Shown here: piece after piece, positions 32,886 through 35,232 of the stretch
Numbering within the stretch: position 1 is the first letter of the stretch
How the letters are laid out: every line of letters starts with the position of its first letter
From: JANOXC01 sp031418215
GTDB lineage: Bacteria > Bacteroidota > Bacteroidia > AKYH767-A > OLB10
DNA: 35,232 nucleotides
Reading direction: 5' to 3'
Assembly (NCBI GenBank): GCA_031418215.1
Contig: JANOXC010000049.1
Coordinates: 1 to 35,232 of the forward strand
Notes under the pieces: model-generated
The model's database searches: none
Told to the model about the DNA's origin: nothing
Seen by the model: the letters and a program-made list of their open reading frames with translations, nothing else
Made by a program: the position numbers and the translations under genes

Positions 32886-34022
32886 TTAAGCCTTCACCAA
32901 AAACATCTCCTTTAATTTCTCTACCGTATAATTCAATTCTTCTTTGGTATTGAAACGGCTGAATGAAAACCGTACTGCAGGTCTGTTGGTATCGGCATTG
33001 ATGCCCTGCAATACATGCGAGCCCTGCTCACTGCCCGAAGTGCAAGCACTACCACCGCTTGCAGCTATTCCTGCAATATCTAAATTAAAAAGCAGCATCT
33101 CGCCTATTTCTGTTGGTGGCAAGGAAACATTGAGAACAGTATACAAACTTTTGTCGGACACATCTCCATTGAACTCCACACCGGGAATATTCAACTTTAA
33201 TTGTTCAATCATATGGTTCTTTAGTTCACTGATGTATTCAGCATCTTCGTCCATGTGCTGATAAGATAACTCCAACGCTTTTGCCAGTCCGATAATACCA
33301 TAAACATTTTCTGTACCTCCGCGCATGTTGCGTTCCTGCGCACCTCCGGTAATCAATGGTTTGATCTTTACATTGGCATTATTTACATAAAGAAAACCAA
33401 CTCCCTTTGGACCGTGAAATTTATGGGCAGCACAGGTAATAAAATCTACAGGTAATTTAGATAGGTCATGGGGAAAATGACCCATCGACTGAACTGTATC
33501 TGAATGGAAAAGAGCATTGTATTTCCTGCAAAGATCCCCTGTTTCTTTTAACGGCAACATTGTTCCAATCTCATTATTTGCATGCATCAGGGAAACGAAA
33601 CTTCTTTCATTTTCCTTTAACAATTGTTCAAGGTGAAGCAAATCAACATGGCCTTGCTGATCAATATTCACAAAGCTTAACTTGATGATGCTACGGTGTG
33701 CAAGATCTTCCAGCGTATGCAATACAGCGTGATGTTCAATTTTAGAAGTGATGGCATGGCGTATTCCCAAGTCGATGATGGAACAACGAATGGCCATGTT
33801 ATCCGCTTCAGTACCTCCCGACATAAAAAAAATTTCTGCCGGTGATACTTTTAATAATCGGGCAACTCTTTTCCTGGCATCTTCAATTGCTACCCTTACC
33901 TCGCGACCATAAGAATGTATGGAAGATGGATTGCCAAACTGATTTTGCATCATCTTCGTCATTTCTAAGATCACCTCAGGATGCATTGGTGTGGTGGCTG
34001 CATTGTCTAGATAAACTTTCAT
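32886..34022 (-). CDS. Cysteine desulfurase (NifS/IscS-like, class V aminotransferase fold)
   Basis: A PLP enzyme that takes sulfur from cysteine for Fe-S cluster assembly or tRNA thiolation. The 378-residue protein starts MKVYLDNAATTPMHPEV and has FMSGGTEADNMAI, HANNEIGTMLPL and the Schiff-base lysine Lys201 in CAAHKFHGPKGVGFLYV. The catalytic cysteine is Cys327 in ASGGSACTSGSEQGSHVL. All key residues are present, so it should be active. NifS, IscS and related types cannot be told apart here and no iscU or tRNA-thiolase gene adjoins, so no symbol is given. It follows the phosphohexomutase gene on the same strand by 53 bases and may be cotranscribed. Confidence 0.94.
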   Translation of the reverse strand: MKVYLDNAATTPMHPEVILEMTKMMQNQFGNPSSIHSYGREVRVAIEDARKRVARLLKVSPAEIFFMSGGTEADNMAIRCSIIDLGIRHAITSKIEHHAVLHTLEDLAHRSIIKLSFVNIDQQGHVDLLHLEQLLKENERSFVSLMHANNEIGTMLPLKETGDLCRKYNALFHSDTVQSMGHFPHDLSKLPVDFITCAAHKFHGPKGVGFLYVNNANVKIKPLITGGAQERNMRGGTENVYGIIGLAKALELSYQHMDEDAEYISELKNHMIEQLKLNIPGVEFNGDVSDKSLYTVLNVSLPPTEIGEMLLFNLDIAGIAASGGSACTSGSEQGSHVLQGINADTNRPAVRFSFSRFNTKEELNYTVEKLKEMFLVKA

Positions 34023-34075
34023 GGGGGAAATATTTGTTATGCTTTTATTTCTGTCTTATAGTGAATCTTTTTGAA

Positions 34076-35232
34076 TCAGGCTCTTGCCATCATTCTTGAT
34101 ACAATATCTTTTATGTCGCTGATTATTTTTTCAGCCAGGTTTTCAGCTGTTGTGATACTCTGACTCTCGCTATAAATTCGAATAACAGGTTCTGTATTCG
34201 ATTTACGCAGATGAACCCATTCCCTGTCAAATTCAATTTTTACACCGTCGATGGTGTTGATGGGTTGCTTTTTATACTTCGATTGAATCTCTGAAAGTAT
34301 CTCATCAACATTCATATCAGCAGTTAACTCAATTTTCTTTTTTGCAATATGGTAGTCTGGATAGGAAGCACGAAGCATGGAACAACTTTTTCCGAATTTT
34401 GCCAAGTGCGAAAGAAATAAGGCAATGCCCACCAACGCATCTCGACCATAATGCAGTTCAGGTAAAATGATGCCACCATTTCCTTCGCCGCCAATGATTG
34501 CATTTTGTGCTTTCATCATCTCCACAACATTGACTTCACCAACCGCCGAAGCAAAATATTTACCACCTCTTTTCTCTGTTACGTCGCGCAATGCGCGTGT
34601 CGATGAAAGATTGGAAACCGTATTACCGGGTTTATTTTGCAGGATGTAATCAGCAACAGCTACCAAGGTATATTCTTCTCCAAACATCTCACCATCTTCA
34701 CAAACCAAAGCAAGCCGATCAACATCAGGGTCTACAACAATTCCTACATCAGCTTTTTTCTTTACTACTTCTTTGGCAATTTCAACAAGGTTTTCGGGTA
34801 AAGGTTCAGGGTTGTGTGGGAAAAGTCCATTGGGCTCGCAATACAATTCCACAATATCCTTTACACCTAATATTTTTAATAATGCCGGAACGGCAATACC
34901 ACCGGTTGAGTTAACACAGTCAACAACAATTTTGAAATTGGCCTTTTCAATGGCTTTACGATCAACCATTGGTAAAGCTAAAATTGCTTCAAAGTGTTTG
35001 GCAAGTGAAGAACTATCCTGCACTATTTTACCAAGGTGATTAACGTCACAATAATTGAAAGATGCATTTTCTGCAATTTCTAAAATCAATTGTCCGTCAG
35101 CTGCTGAGATAAATTCCCCTTTTTCATTCAGCAGTTTTAATGCATTCCATTGCTTAGGGTTATGACTGGCGGTTAATATAATTCCACCTTCCGCTTTTAA
35201 AAAGCCAACAGCCATTTCAACAGTAGGTGTAG
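34076..35232 (-). CDS. glmM: Phosphoglucosamine mutase / phosphomannomutase family enzyme (5' end outside window)
   Basis: An alpha-D-phosphohexomutase, probably GlmM, which converts glucosamine-6-phosphate to glucosamine-1-phosphate for peptidoglycan and LPS precursors. The frame runs to the window edge (TPTVEMAVGFLKAEGG), so the first ~70 residues are missing; an internal ATG at 35215 is not the true start. The active-site phosphoserine loop is TASHNP, the Mg site is DPDVDRLAL, the sugar-specificity loop is GEGNGGI, and the phosphate-binding loop is RKSNTEPVIRIY. The GEGNGG loop differs from the GEQSGH of classical bacterial GlmM, so phosphomannomutase or phosphoglucomutase activity is possible; the symbol is provisional. 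Confidence 0.85.
   Translation of the reverse strand, partial: TPTVEMAVGFLKAEGGIILTASHNPKQWNALKLLNEKGEFISAADGQLILEIAENASFNYCDVNHLGKIVQDSSSLAKHFEAILALPMVDRKAIEKANFKIVVDCVNSTGGIAVPALLKILGVKDIVELYCEPNGLFPHNPEPLPENLVEIAKEVVKKKADVGIVVDPDVDRLALVCEDGEMFGEEYTLVAVADYILQNKPGNTVSNLSSTRALRDVTEKRGGKYFASAVGEVNVVEMMKAQNAIIGGEGNGGIILPELHYGRDALVGIALFLSHLAKFGKSCSMLRASYPDYHIAKKKIELTADMNVDEILSEIQSKYKKQPINTIDGVKIEFDREWVHLRKSNTEPVIRIYSESQSITTAENLAEKIISDIKDIVSRMMARA

Noticed and set aside
1..35232. CRISPR arrays, tRNA/rRNA genes, transposases
   Set aside because: I looked through intergenic regions on both strands and found no regularly spaced 25-40-base repeats with unique spacers, no cloverleaf-like segments and no transposase motifs.

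Overview
The window is a compact, AT-rich bacterial chromosome segment, almost certainly from the phylum Bacteroidota. Several things point there: three proteins end in type IX secretion (T9SS) sorting domains; a DUF4835/PorD-type protein sits in a recN-porD-coaBC-rpoZ-bamD neighbourhood; menaquinone synthesis runs by the futalosine route (mqnE); Shine-Dalgarno sites are mostly absent; and several promoters fit the Bacteroidota pattern TTG-N19-TAnnTTTG. I cannot assign a genus. No tRNA, rRNA, CRISPR array, transposase or prophage is visible.

Layout. 1-1.5 kb: the 3' end of tgt and an LptF/LptG-type permease. 1.5-4.3 kb (minus): mqnE behind a secreted M43-type metalloprotease. 4.5-8.2 kb: an orphan OmpR-type response regulator, an imperfect palindromic intergenic repeat, and an AddB-like nuclease. 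8.3-11.6 kb: a small YvlD-like membrane protein diverging from a VWA protein, which is followed by a ChlI/MoxR-type AAA+ ATPase. 11.7-15.3 kb: a histidine kinase/response regulator operon diverging from a secreted proline-rich protein, with four helically phased TTAAC boxes between them. 15.3-18 kb (minus): a DUF885 lipoprotein and a DinB/DUF1569-like protein. 18-23.6 kb (minus): recN, porD-like DUF4835, coaBC, rpoZ-like omega and bamD. 23.7-25.5 kb: an alpha-oxoamine synthase family enzyme and a lysine-rich histone H1-like protein with 30-bp tandem repeats. 25.6-32.8 kb: a very large multidomain T9SS cargo protein broken by one in-frame TAA, then a second T9SS cargo gene joined to it through a 17-bp perfect hairpin. 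32.9 kb to the end (minus): cysteine desulfurase and the partial glmM/phosphomannomutase-type gene.

How the parts fit. Much of the window serves the cell envelope: LptF/G (LPS export), BamD (outer-membrane protein assembly), PorD-like (T9SS), three T9SS cargoes, a DUF885 lipoprotein, a peptidoglycan-precursor enzyme, and a two-component system whose sensor and divergent target candidate both have proline-rich extracytoplasmic stretches. The rest is housekeeping: tRNA modification, menaquinone, CoA, recombination repair and Fe-S supply.

The strongest leads are the phased TTAAC operator-like array (14151-14191), the single nonsense codon inside an otherwise intact 1857-codon T9SS gene (26210-26212), the intercistronic 17-bp hairpin (31229-31269), and the crowding of at least four unrelated classes of short intergenic repeat, one of which encodes the C-terminus of a protein.
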